From assembly GCA_038521625.1 (NCBI GenBank), contig JBCBKP010000014.1:15823-79822 (forward strand): DNA of 64,000 bases, given 5' to 3'. Source of the DNA: JBCBKP01 sp038521625. GTDB taxonomy: Bacteria; Planctomycetota; Phycisphaerae; Phycisphaerales; UBA1924. A model generated the notes under the pieces. It ran no database searches, was not told where the DNA came from, and worked only from the letters and a program-made list of their open reading frames with translations. The first letter of the stretch is position 1; each line of letters opens with the position of its first letter. Positions 1 through 7,746 of this stretch are shown piece after piece. Made by a program: the position numbers and the translations under genes.

Positions 1-166
1 CCAGGAAGCGGCCCATCGTCGTGAGAAGGGCTTCGCTCCGATCATCCGCCTGTGATTCGGTGTGCCGCTGCGTCGCGATCCGGCCCGCTTCTGCCGCGGC
101 CCCCGCGGTCAGTGCGAGGCCGCACAGCACGCCCCTGAGATACCTGAGTCCTTGACGATTCCTCAT
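1..166 (-). CDS. N-terminal part of an exported protein (runs off the window)
   Basis: A minus-strand reading frame starts at ATG 166-164 behind a strong Shine-Dalgarno (AAGGAGGA, 171-178) and stays open to the window edge. About 55 residues are visible: a basic start (MRNRQGLRYLRG), a hydrophobic stretch (VLCGLALTAGAAAEA) that looks like a signal peptide, then a polar region. The mature domain is outside the window, so no function can be given. It is divergent from the TetR-type gene at 546, and the space between them holds repeated palindromes, so it may be that regulator's target (inference). Confidence 0.6.
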   Translation of the reverse strand, partial: MRNRQGLRYLRGVLCGLALTAGAAAEAGRIATQRHTESQADDRSEALLTTMGRFL

Positions 167-190
167 CGGCTCCTCCTTCATGCGGCTCGG

Positions 191-247
191 CTGGCCAGAC
201 AGCCGGCTCTCCTGGCCAGCTGGCCAGAAAACTGGCCGCACGGCCAG
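191..247. promoter_or_regulatory. Cluster of CTGGCCAG palindromes, candidate operator
   Basis: CTGGCCAG, itself an 8-bp palindrome, occurs exactly at 191-198, 212-219 and 220-227; the last two copies abut to form a 16-bp perfect palindrome. Half-similar copies follow at 231 (ACTGGCCG) and 241 (CGGCCAGG). The cluster lies 25-80 bp upstream of the minus-strand start at 166, where a promoter would sit, and about 300 bp upstream of the TetR gene. This is the normal layout for an operator in a divergent TetR locus. The remainder of 167-545 shows no gene. Confidence 0.4.
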
Positions 248-545
248 GATGGCGACCGAGCGGCGGTGAGGCAAGCAAAATCGGACGTCAAGGAGGGTTA
301 AATTGCCGTTTCCGCGCTGAGGGCGACAGTGCCGCTTTCTGTTCGCGCTATGGGAGCTCGTTGCCAAGAGTCTGCAAAACCCTAATTTACAGCTATTTAC
401 GACGCCTTGGCGCTCGACACGGGAAGGCGGCCGCACCGCTCCGGCGGTCCCGTACGATGGCGGCCGTAATCTCCGATGCCAGAGCCGGAGGATGCTCGCG
501 TCGGTGTCGCTCGGCGATGAGAGGGGCCTCAGTGCTCGGAGGACA

Positions 546-1190
546 ATGCCGATGGCCGCACAGCGTGCCGCACTCAGGGATCGACTCGTTGATGCGGCCG
601 TCGAGCTCTTCGCGATCAACGGGTACCGAGAGACCTCGCTGAGGCAGATCTCGGAGCGCGCCGAGGCGAGCTACGCCAGCATCCACTATCACTTCGGCTC
701 GAAGCGGGCGCTCTACGACGCGACTCTGGGTGAGTTCCGGCCGGAGGACATGGGCAGGCATTTCCCGCCGGTTCCCGCGGCGTCGGAGATGACGCGCGAG
801 CAGGCGATCTACCTCTTCCGTCAGATGGTCACGACCTTCGTGACGCTCAACGCACGCATCAGTGAGAACCCGATCGTCGCGATGTCATACGTGGCGCGGG
901 AGGGATTCCGCGGGGACAAGCCGAACCCGGATTTCTACCGGCGGGTGATCGCACCGGGTCACGAGGCCTGGAAGCGACTCGTCAAGGCGATGCGACCGGA
1001 CATCGATGACGAGAAGACACTCGAGGTGCTTGTCTTCAATCTGATCGGACAGTGCCTGATGGTTCGCATCGGGCGTGGCGTGCTGCTCAAGAGGCTCAAG
1101 CAACGGACTGTCTCGAAGGACGACACGGCGCTGATCGCCGAGTGCATCCTGCAGGTCGCGCTCGTCGGCGTCCAAGACGCTGAGCTGTAG
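546..1190 (+). CDS. TetR/AcrR-family transcriptional regulator
   Basis: A 214-residue DNA-binding repressor. Residues about 8-58 form the TetR helix-turn-helix, including the family signatures for the recognition helix (SYASIHYHFGSKRALYD). The C-terminal half, with FVTLNARISENPIVAMSY and a tail of amphipathic helices, resembles the ligand domain of the CecR/YbiH group (DUF1956-like), a tentative match. The start is taken at 546. A GGAGGA at 538-543 is rather close to it and is better spaced for the ATG at 552, so 552 is equally possible; an in-frame ATG at 492 has its purine stretch directly abutting the codon. The ligand is unknown. It is divergent from the exported-protein gene at 166 and convergent with the serine hydrolase. 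Confidence 0.85.
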   Translation: MPMAAQRAALRDRLVDAAVELFAINGYRETSLRQISERAEASYASIHYHFGSKRALYDATLGEFRPEDMGRHFPPVPAASEMTREQAIYLFRQMVTTFVTLNARISENPIVAMSYVAREGFRGDKPNPDFYRRVIAPGHEAWKRLVKAMRPDIDDEKTLEVLVFNLIGQCLMVRIGRGVLLKRLKQRTVSKDDTALIAECILQVALVGVQDAEL

Positions 1191-1244
1191 GCAGGCAGCG
1201 AGCTGAGTCCTCGATCGCGCGGGGCTGGCTTCGGGTCACGCCTC

Positions 1245-2369
1245 TCATTCCCAGCATCGGTACCCGTCGCGGGGGAGTGAATTGTCCATCGCGTGCGCCG
1301 TCGCCCACGCCAGCGCGAACGGAGAGAGTGACTCGGCAGTGTCCTCGCGGTTCGTGAGCACGATGACCGACAGTCCCGCATCGACCGCTCGTATGTACGC
1401 CGTGCCCGCGTAGCCGCCGTGCGTGAGCACCCGCATGCCATCTCTGACGACGGCCTGCCATCCGCTGGCGTAGCCCCAGGTGTCGCAGCTCGCGCCCGTG
1501 CTGAAGCTCCGGTTGATCTCCCAGGTCGCCTCGATCGCCGCCGCGTCGATCACGCGCGGATCTGACAGCTCCCGCTCCCAGAGCATCATGTCATCGAGCG
1601 ATGACATGACTCCGAAGTGCGACGTCAGTTCGAACTGCCAGACCCTTCGGTTGCGCTCCAGCTTCCCGTCGTGCAGCGCGTAGCCCTGCGCAGCGTCCGG
1701 GACGATCCGGCGTTGGTCCAGGAGATGCGTCTGCGTCATCCCGAGCGGGCCGAAGAAGGTCTCCTCCATGAACTCGGCGAACGGGCGGCCGGATACTTGC
1801 TCTATGACGATGCCGAGCAGGAAGTAGCCCTGATCCGAGTAGTGCCAGTCCGTGCCCGGTTCGGCGACCATCGGCGTCGCCATCGCCGAGGCGAGCATGT
1901 CCTCCCGCGTGTACTCCAGGAGAAAGACCCCGTCGACCGTCCGTTCGAATCGATGCTCGAGACCCGCGGTGTGGGCGAGGAGCTGGCGGATCGAGATTCC
2001 TGCCCAGTCTTCCGGGATGTCTTCGATGAACTTGCCGAGTTTGTCAGAGAGGCTGAGCTCTCCATCGGAGACGAGCGTCATGATCGCCAGAGCGGTCATT
2101 TGCTTGGTCAGCGAGGCGATCTCGAACACCGTCTGCGTCGTCACGGCGGTTTGGCTCGAGATGTCTGCCATGCCGTGGACGCTGATGTGTATGGGCTCGC
2201 CGTTGCGTGTGACGGCGATCGCGGCGCCGGGGAAGTGCCCCTCTTGCATCAGTGCCTCGATCGTGTCGACGAGACCGTCGCGGTGACTGTCTTGGCCAGC
2301 GTTGATGCTGGCCGATGAGGCCGCGTTGATCAGCAGGGCCAGGCCGAGTGACTTGAAGGCTTGGTTCAT
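1245..2369 (-). CDS. Secreted serine hydrolase, beta-lactamase/class C-like family
   Basis: 374 residues with an N-terminal signal peptide (about 1-25). The fold is that of PF00144 enzymes: nucleophile motif S86-L-T-K89, second motif Y177-S-D179 (the family usually has YxN or YSN), and third motif H317-G-G319 in place of KTG. The HGG and YSD variants favour an esterase or D-aminopeptidase-like activity over true beta-lactamase. The start at 2369 has AGGAGG at suitable distance; the longer in-frame N-terminus is proline/arginine-rich and unlikely. It converges on the TetR gene, and the next gene upstream (VPS10-like) lies 180 bp away on the same strand. Confidence 0.87.
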   Translation of the reverse strand: MNQAFKSLGLALLINAASSASINAGQDSHRDGLVDTIEALMQEGHFPGAAIAVTRNGEPIHISVHGMADISSQTAVTTQTVFEIASLTKQMTALAIMTLVSDGELSLSDKLGKFIEDIPEDWAGISIRQLLAHTAGLEHRFERTVDGVFLLEYTREDMLASAMATPMVAEPGTDWHYSDQGYFLLGIVIEQVSGRPFAEFMEETFFGPLGMTQTHLLDQRRIVPDAAQGYALHDGKLERNRRVWQFELTSHFGVMSSLDDMMLWERELSDPRVIDAAAIEATWEINRSFSTGASCDTWGYASGWQAVVRDGMRVLTHGGYAGTAYIRAVDAGLSVIVLTNREDTAESLSPFALAWATAHAMDNSLPRDGYRCWE

Positions 2370-2549
2370 GGGACGGCTTCCTCCTGTTCCCGGGCCGTTC
2401 GCTTCTCCGGCTCGCGTCGCGATCTGAGCGGAGAACGCGGCGGCGGCCGTCACGCGAGGTCTGCGGTGGGGATGCGGCGTGCTCGCACCGCCCGGCCTCT
2501 CTGCGGACCGATCGCTCTCGTCGCCGATCAACCTCTGGTGTCAGACCGA

Positions 2550-5500
2550 TCAGCCGCCGGGGACGGCGCGGCCGGGCGTCCAGGGCACGCCGGCGGCGTC
2601 GAGGCGTCGCTCGAGCGCCGGGAGCTCGGTCCGGATCAGGCGGTTCAGCTCGTTCTTGAGCTCTTCGAATCGCTCCTGCGCGATCGCGAGCGACTGGCGG
2701 TGCGTCGCGATCGGCCCGTGCACCGAGAAGTCGGTGCCGAGGGAGACGACCGAGAGCCTCGCAGAGATCGAGACCGGGCCGGGGTCGTTGGCCATGCCGC
2801 GGCGCACGTTGCCGGAGAGCCGCTCCTGCATGTCGGCGACGCGTCGGGACATCGCTCTGACTTCGTCCCCCAGCCGCGAGCCGTCCACGGTCGAGCGATC
2901 GAGCGTCTGGCGGATGGCCTCGAGCCGCCGGCTCGTATCGCCGAGGAGACGGCCGGCGCCGCCGGTGGCTCGCTGCATCTCGGCGAGCTGACGGCGGAAG
3001 GCGACCGCGTCGCTCGGGCTGGCGCCGGGCAGGGTGCCGCCGTCGTGCAGCGGCTTGACCACGAAGCTCTGCGACTTCCCGCTGTCGGTCAGCTCGCCGT
3101 CGACGCGCGTCGAGAGGTGCACGGTGTAGGTCCCCGGCTCGACGAGCACGCCGTCCTCGGGGTTGCCCATGTCGAAGAACTCATCCTCGCGCGCCTGGAC
3201 CCACGGGTCGGTCGAGGGGTATGTGAGGCTCCAGCTCACGCGGTGGATGCCCTTGGCCGTCGGGCCGGTGAGGTGGCGGACGACGTCGCCGTCGGCGTCG
3301 CGGACGGTGAGCACGACGGCGGGGTCCTCCTCGAGTTCCTCCTCGCGCAGCGCATCCCAGCCGGGGTAGGGCGTGTCGCCGCCGCGTTCGGCGATGTCTT
3401 TCTCACGCTCGGCGCGGGTCTGCTCGCGGGTCTTGAGGTCTTCTTTGAGGTAGTAGGTGAAGGTGGCGCCGAAGTCGGGGTTGGGCGCGACGAAGAGGTC
3501 GTCGCCCTGCGAGGCCTTCGGGCCGTAGCCGAGCGTGCGGCGCGGCACGTACCACCACGCGTCGCGCACGGGGTAGAGGTCGAGGTTCTGCTCGAGCGAT
3601 TCGTTCGAGACGTGGCGCAGCGCGGAGTAGTCGTCGAGGATGTAGAAGCCCCGCCCGAACGTTGCGCCGACGAGGTCGTTCTCGCGGGTCTGGATCGCGA
3701 GATCACGGAACGGGATGTTCGGGACGCCGCCGGTGAGCTTGATCCACTTGTCCCCGCCGTCCACGGTGAAGAAGACGCCGAACTCGGTGCCGAGGAACAG
3801 CAGCTCGGGATCGACGTGGTCTTGGACGAGTCGCCAGACGAGGTGGCGGTCGGGCAGATCGCCGCGGATCGAGGTCCAGGTGCGGCCGCGGTCGGTGCTC
3901 TTGAGGACGTACGGCGTGAAGTCGCCGGCCTTGTGGTTGTCGACGCAGACGTAGACGGTGTCGGGGTCGTGGAGGTCGGCCTTGATGTCGTTGACGAAGT
4001 AGAAATCGGGCACGCCCGGCAGCGCGCCGGCGCGGCGCCATGACCTGCCGCCGTTCTCGGTGACGTGGATCAGGCCGTCGTCGGTGCCGGCGTAGATCAG
4101 GCCCGGCTGCCGCGGCGACTCGGAGATGTTCGCGACGGTGCCGTACATGGACATCGCGTAGAGGTCCCAGATGGCGTCGAAGCTCCAGACGCGGCCCATC
4201 ATCGGCGCGGCGAGCCGGTCGATGCCGCGCGAGAGGTCGCCGCTGATCGGCGTCCAGGAGTCGCCGCGGTCGTCGCTGCGCCAGACGCGCTGGCTGGCGA
4301 AGTAGAGCCGCGACGGGTCGTTGGGGCTGATGAGGATCGGGGCGTCCCAGTTCCAGCGTTCGGACGGCTCGCCGTCGGCGGGCTGGGGCTGGATGTAGAC
4401 GATCTCGCCGGTCTGGCGGTCGTGGCGGACGAGGTTCCCCTGCTGCCACTGCGAGTAGATGATGTCGGGGTTGGTCGGGTCGATCGCGGGCTGGTGGCCG
4501 TCGCCGAAGACGGTGATCATCCAGTCCGAGTTGCGGATGCCGTGCATGTTGTCGGTCCGAGACGGGCCGTGCTGCGTGGCGTTGTCTTGGGTGCCGCCGA
4601 CGACGTTGTAGAACGGCTCGTCGTAGTCGACCGAGACCTTGTAGAACTGGGTGACCGGCAGGTTGGCGACGAACTTCCAGGTCTGGCCAAGGTCCCAGCT
4701 CTCGTAGATGCCGCCGTCGGTCCCGGACAGCAGGTAGTTCGGATCGTTCGGATCGAAGGCGAGCGCGTGGTGGTCGGGGTGCTTGTGGGAGCCGGGGACC
4801 TCCTGGAACGTCTTGCCGCCGTCCTCGGTGACGTGCATCCAGACGTCCATCTGATAGACGCGGTCGAGCTTGTGCGGGCTGGCGAAGATCTCCTGGTAGT
4901 AGTGCGGTCCGGTGCCCCCGGAGATGTAGTCGGCGCCCTTGGTCCACGACTCGCCGCCGTCGTGGCTGCGGTAGAAGCCGCCCTCGCGGTGCGCGAGCTC
5001 GATCGTCGCGTAGACGATGTCCGGGTTGATCGGCGAGATATCGAATCCGATCTTGCCCTTGTCCTCGGTCGGGATGCCGTTGGTTAGCTCGCGCCAGGTG
5101 CGGCCGCCGTCGGTGGACTTGTGGATGCCGCTCTCGGGGCCGCCGTTGATCAGGGCCGCGACGTTCCGGAACTTCTGGTGGGTGACGGCGTAGACGACGT
5201 CGGGATCGCGCGGGTCGAGGTGCACCTCGTTGACGCCGGTGTACTCGCCGCCGCCGAGGATCTTGTCCCACGTCTCGCCGCCGTCGGCCGACTTGTAGAG
5301 CCCTCTCTCGCCGCCGGGCGACCAGAGCGGCCCCTGGGCCGCGACGTAGACGGTGTCGGAGTCGCGCGGGTCGATCGCGATCATCCCGATGTGCTCGGAG
5401 TCCTCGAGCCCGACGTTCTCCCAGGACTTACCGCCGTCGCGGCTGCGGTACACGCCGTCGCCGTAGCCGACGTGGCGGCCGCTGACGTTCTCGCCGGTCC

Positions 5501-5861
5501 CGACCCAGACGACCTCGGGGTTGTTGGGGTCGAGCGTGACGCAGCCGATCGAGTAGGACCCCTGGTCGTCGAAGATCGGGTGCCAGGTCGTGCCGGCGTT
5601 CGTTGTCTTCCAGAGGTTGCCGCTGCCGACCGCGACGTACCAGGTGCTCTGGTCGTCCGGATGCACGACGATGTCGGAGATGCGCCCCGACATCAGCGCC
5701 GGGCCGATCGAGCGGAGCTCGAGGCCGGCGAAGGTGCCGGCGCTCATCGGCGCTGCGCTATCGGACCCGGAGTCGTCGATCCCGCGCTGCCCCGCGGCGA
5801 TCGAGCAGCAGAGCGCGATGAGAATCTGGGGCAGCTTGCGGGCGTTCCGTGTGGTTTCCAT
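2550..5861 (-). CDS. Secreted VPS10/sortilin-type BNR-propeller protein ('glycosyl hydrolase')
   Basis: 1103 residues. An N-terminal hydrophobic segment follows METTRNARKLPQ, then about 700 residues of BNR/Asp-box repeats (patterns such as S.DGG..W, TTNAGTTW, STDGGRTWREL) forming one or two large beta-propellers of the sortilin/VPS10 type. After residue about 800 comes a beta-sandwich-like region, then a C-terminal helical, probably coiled-coil part rich in Arg and Glu. Such proteins are common in planctomycetes and are usually auto-named glycosyl hydrolase or sialidase-like, but no catalytic residues can be assigned here. The start at 5861 has CGGAG upstream and removes an implausible 12-residue extension. 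Probably periplasmic or extracellular. Confidence 0.85.
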   Translation of the reverse strand: METTRNARKLPQILIALCCSIAAGQRGIDDSGSDSAAPMSAGTFAGLELRSIGPALMSGRISDIVVHPDDQSTWYVAVGSGNLWKTTNAGTTWHPIFDDQGSYSIGCVTLDPNNPEVVWVGTGENVSGRHVGYGDGVYRSRDGGKSWENVGLEDSEHIGMIAIDPRDSDTVYVAAQGPLWSPGGERGLYKSADGGETWDKILGGGEYTGVNEVHLDPRDPDVVYAVTHQKFRNVAALINGGPESGIHKSTDGGRTWRELTNGIPTEDKGKIGFDISPINPDIVYATIELAHREGGFYRSHDGGESWTKGADYISGGTGPHYYQEIFASPHKLDRVYQMDVWMHVTEDGGKTFQEVPGSHKHPDHHALAFDPNDPNYLLSGTDGGIYESWDLGQTWKFVANLPVTQFYKVSVDYDEPFYNVVGGTQDNATQHGPSRTDNMHGIRNSDWMITVFGDGHQPAIDPTNPDIIYSQWQQGNLVRHDRQTGEIVYIQPQPADGEPSERWNWDAPILISPNDPSRLYFASQRVWRSDDRGDSWTPISGDLSRGIDRLAAPMMGRVWSFDAIWDLYAMSMYGTVANISESPRQPGLIYAGTDDGLIHVTENGGRSWRRAGALPGVPDFYFVNDIKADLHDPDTVYVCVDNHKAGDFTPYVLKSTDRGRTWTSIRGDLPDRHLVWRLVQDHVDPELLFLGTEFGVFFTVDGGDKWIKLTGGVPNIPFRDLAIQTRENDLVGATFGRGFYILDDYSALRHVSNESLEQNLDLYPVRDAWWYVPRRTLGYGPKASQGDDLFVAPNPDFGATFTYYLKEDLKTREQTRAEREKDIAERGGDTPYPGWDALREEELEEDPAVVLTVRDADGDVVRHLTGPTAKGIHRVSWSLTYPSTDPWVQAREDEFFDMGNPEDGVLVEPGTYTVHLSTRVDGELTDSGKSQSFVVKPLHDGGTLPGASPSDAVAFRRQLAEMQRATGGAGRLLGDTSRRLEAIRQTLDRSTVDGSRLGDEVRAMSRRVADMQERLSGNVRRGMANDPGPVSISARLSVVSLGTDFSVHGPIATHRQSLAIAQERFEELKNELNRLIRTELPALERRLDAAGVPWTPGRAVPGG

Positions 5862-5975
5862 GGCGGCTCCGTAGTGAAGGGCGAGCGAGCGCCACACGAT
5901 ATCGCGAGTCCGGACCGCGGGCCGTGCGGCTTCCGTGGGGTTCGGGCGTCGCGCGGCCGCGGTCTCGGTCGAGTT

Positions 5976-7022
5976 TCAGAACTGTCGTTCGAACGTCGTT
6001 CCGTTGAGCTTGAAGAGGCCCCTGCCGCCGATCCAGAGATCGCCGCGGTCATCGGTGTAGATCGCGGTGACTTGGTTGGTCTCGAGGCCGTCGTCTCCGG
6101 TGAACTGTCGGAGCGACGTGCCGTCGTAGCGCCAGGCGCCCTGCTCGACGGTGCCGAACCAGATGTTGCCGTCGCGGTCCTCGCCGATCGAGAAGACGCG
6201 GTGCATCGAGGGTTGGCCGGCGGGGGCGTCGCCGGGCAGCGGTGTCGTGGTCCGGCTGCCGCTGCGGGAGTCTCGTCTGCCGACGCCCTGGGCCTGGGTG
6301 AAGTTGATCGTCGTCTCGCCTTCGCGCAGTATGACGCCGATGCCGTTGTTGCCGATCCAGACGCGTCCCTTGCTGTCTTCAAAGACGCAGCGTGCGTGGA
6401 AGTAGCCGGTCTGCTCGGTGTTGCCCATCGTTTCGTCGTTGATCGTTGTGAAACTCGCGCCGTCGTAGCCGATGACCCCGCCGTACGTGGCGATCCAGAT
6501 GCGTCCGTCTCGGTGCTGCGCGATGCCGGTCACGGATCCGCCGTTGTCTGTTGGATCTATGCCGGGGAAGGTGTGATAGCGGAACGTCGTCCCGTCGTAG
6601 CGGTAGACGCCGGGCTTCGCCTCGCTCTGTGTCACGCCGATGAAGTTGTCGCCTTTGAACCACAGGTCGTCTGGTCCGAGGCGCCAGTCGTTCTTCGATC
6701 GGTAGTCGCGTTCGGTGTGGCGCGAGATGGTCTCGCCGTCGAAGCGGCTGACTCCGGTCGCCGTCTCGAACCAGACTGTGCCGTCCTTGCCTTCGAGGAT
6801 GCTGCGGACCTGGTTGTTGTTCAGGCCGTCGCTCTGGGTGAAGAGTGTCAGGTCTTGGCCGTCGAACCTGTAGACGCCGCTGCTCCATGTGCCGAACCAG
6901 TAGTGCCCGTTGGAGTCTTGAAGGAAGGAGCGGACGACGTGCTCGGGGTTGAGTTCCTGCGCGGCCGCCGGATGGAGGGCGGCTGTCGAGGCGGCGGCGG
7001 CTAGCGCGGATATGCGTCGCAT
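5976..7022 (-). CDS. Secreted two-component-regulator propeller (Reg_prop) protein
   Basis: 348 residues: a signal peptide ending near AAAQ (about residue 22), then repeated blades of the type NGHYWFGTWSSGVYRFDG, DGTVWFETATGVSRFDG, DGRIWIATYGGVIGYDG and RGDLWIGGRGLFKLNG. These are Reg_prop (PF07494) blades of the kind found in the sensor part of hybrid histidine kinases, but no transmembrane, kinase or regulator domain follows, so this is a free propeller. Ligand unknown. It shares its strand with the VPS10-type gene 114 bp downstream. Its start is 80 bp from the divergent lipoprotein gene at 7103. Confidence 0.85.
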   Translation of the reverse strand: MRRISALAAAASTAALHPAAAQELNPEHVVRSFLQDSNGHYWFGTWSSGVYRFDGQDLTLFTQSDGLNNNQVRSILEGKDGTVWFETATGVSRFDGETISRHTERDYRSKNDWRLGPDDLWFKGDNFIGVTQSEAKPGVYRYDGTTFRYHTFPGIDPTDNGGSVTGIAQHRDGRIWIATYGGVIGYDGASFTTINDETMGNTEQTGYFHARCVFEDSKGRVWIGNNGIGVILREGETTINFTQAQGVGRRDSRSGSRTTTPLPGDAPAGQPSMHRVFSIGEDRDGNIWFGTVEQGAWRYDGTSLRQFTGDDGLETNQVTAIYTDDRGDLWIGGRGLFKLNGTTFERQF

Positions 7023-7102
7023 GGCCGAGCGTACCGGTCTCGCGCGTCGCGGTTGCGGCCGCTTCGGGGTACATTGGGTCCGGCCTGATCGCGGAGGATC
7101 TC

Positions 7103-7549
7103 ATGCGGTGGCTGCGCTTGATCGGTTGGCTGGCGGTCGTGGCGGCGTCGTGCGGCGTCGCAGGCTGCTCCGGAGACGGCGGGGGATCTAGGGCGTCGTT
7201 GCGCCTGGTCGAGAGCTACATCCGGGCATTCAACGACCACGACCCTGCGGCGATCGGTGGTCTCGCGGCCGAGGACGTGGCTTGGCATTACGTCGCTGGC
7301 GACGAGCTCGCGACGGAGTCTCGCGGTCGCGGATCGCTCGTAGAAGGCATGACAGGGTACTTCGAGTCGTTGCCGATGGTTCGGGCGGAGCTCGAGCACG
7401 TGCACGCGGAGGGCTCGTTCGCGGTGGGTCGCGAACGCTTGTTCTGGCGGGACTCGGGAGGCGCGGAGCGTTCGCAGGCGGCGTACGCCGTGTACGAGAT
7501 CCGCGACGGTCTGCTGCGGAACGTCTGGTACTTCCCGGCGGAGCCGTGA
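7103..7549 (+). CDS. NTF2/SnoaL-like lipoprotein
   Basis: 148 residues. The N-terminus MRWLRLIGWLAVVAASCGVAGC ends in a lipobox (VAGC, Cys22), so the protein is probably lipid-anchored. The mature part (LRLVESYIRAFNDHDPAAIGGLAAEDVAWHYVAG and so on) has the alpha+beta-barrel pattern of the SnoaL/NTF2-like superfamily, whose members bind small ligands or act as isomerases or cyclases. No catalytic pair can be named. A GGAGG lies 6-7 bases before the ATG. No obvious partner gene; the following 7550-7746 holds nothing recognisable. Confidence 0.8.
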   Translation: MRWLRLIGWLAVVAASCGVAGCSGDGGGSRASLRLVESYIRAFNDHDPAAIGGLAAEDVAWHYVAGDELATESRGRGSLVEGMTGYFESLPMVRAELEHVHAEGSFAVGRERLFWRDSGGAERSQAAYAVYEIRDGLLRNVWYFPAEP

Positions 7550-7746
7550 TGTCTGGTTCGCCTCCGGGCGTTGCTCTTGGATCGTGCTCAGTCTCTCGTA
7601 GCGCCACGCCCGCGCGCACTGCCATCGGCGTTTGGTGAACGAGTCGTTCGGGTTCGTGCTGCGCGATCCTCTGCGAAGGCGCTCGGCCGGGGCTCGCGTG
7701 CGGCGATTCGCGGCGCGTCGGTCGCCCTCGTCCGCGAGATTCGGCC

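Noticed and set aside
4065..7004. Long plus-strand frames opposite the VPS10-type and Reg_prop genes
   Set aside because: They read as low-complexity VGVADRxx and DAADRV-like sequence, and cross the real gene boundaries of the minus strand.
5976..7022. Hybrid two-component sensor
   Set aside because: Only propeller blades are present. There is no transmembrane segment after the signal peptide and no kinase or receiver domain.
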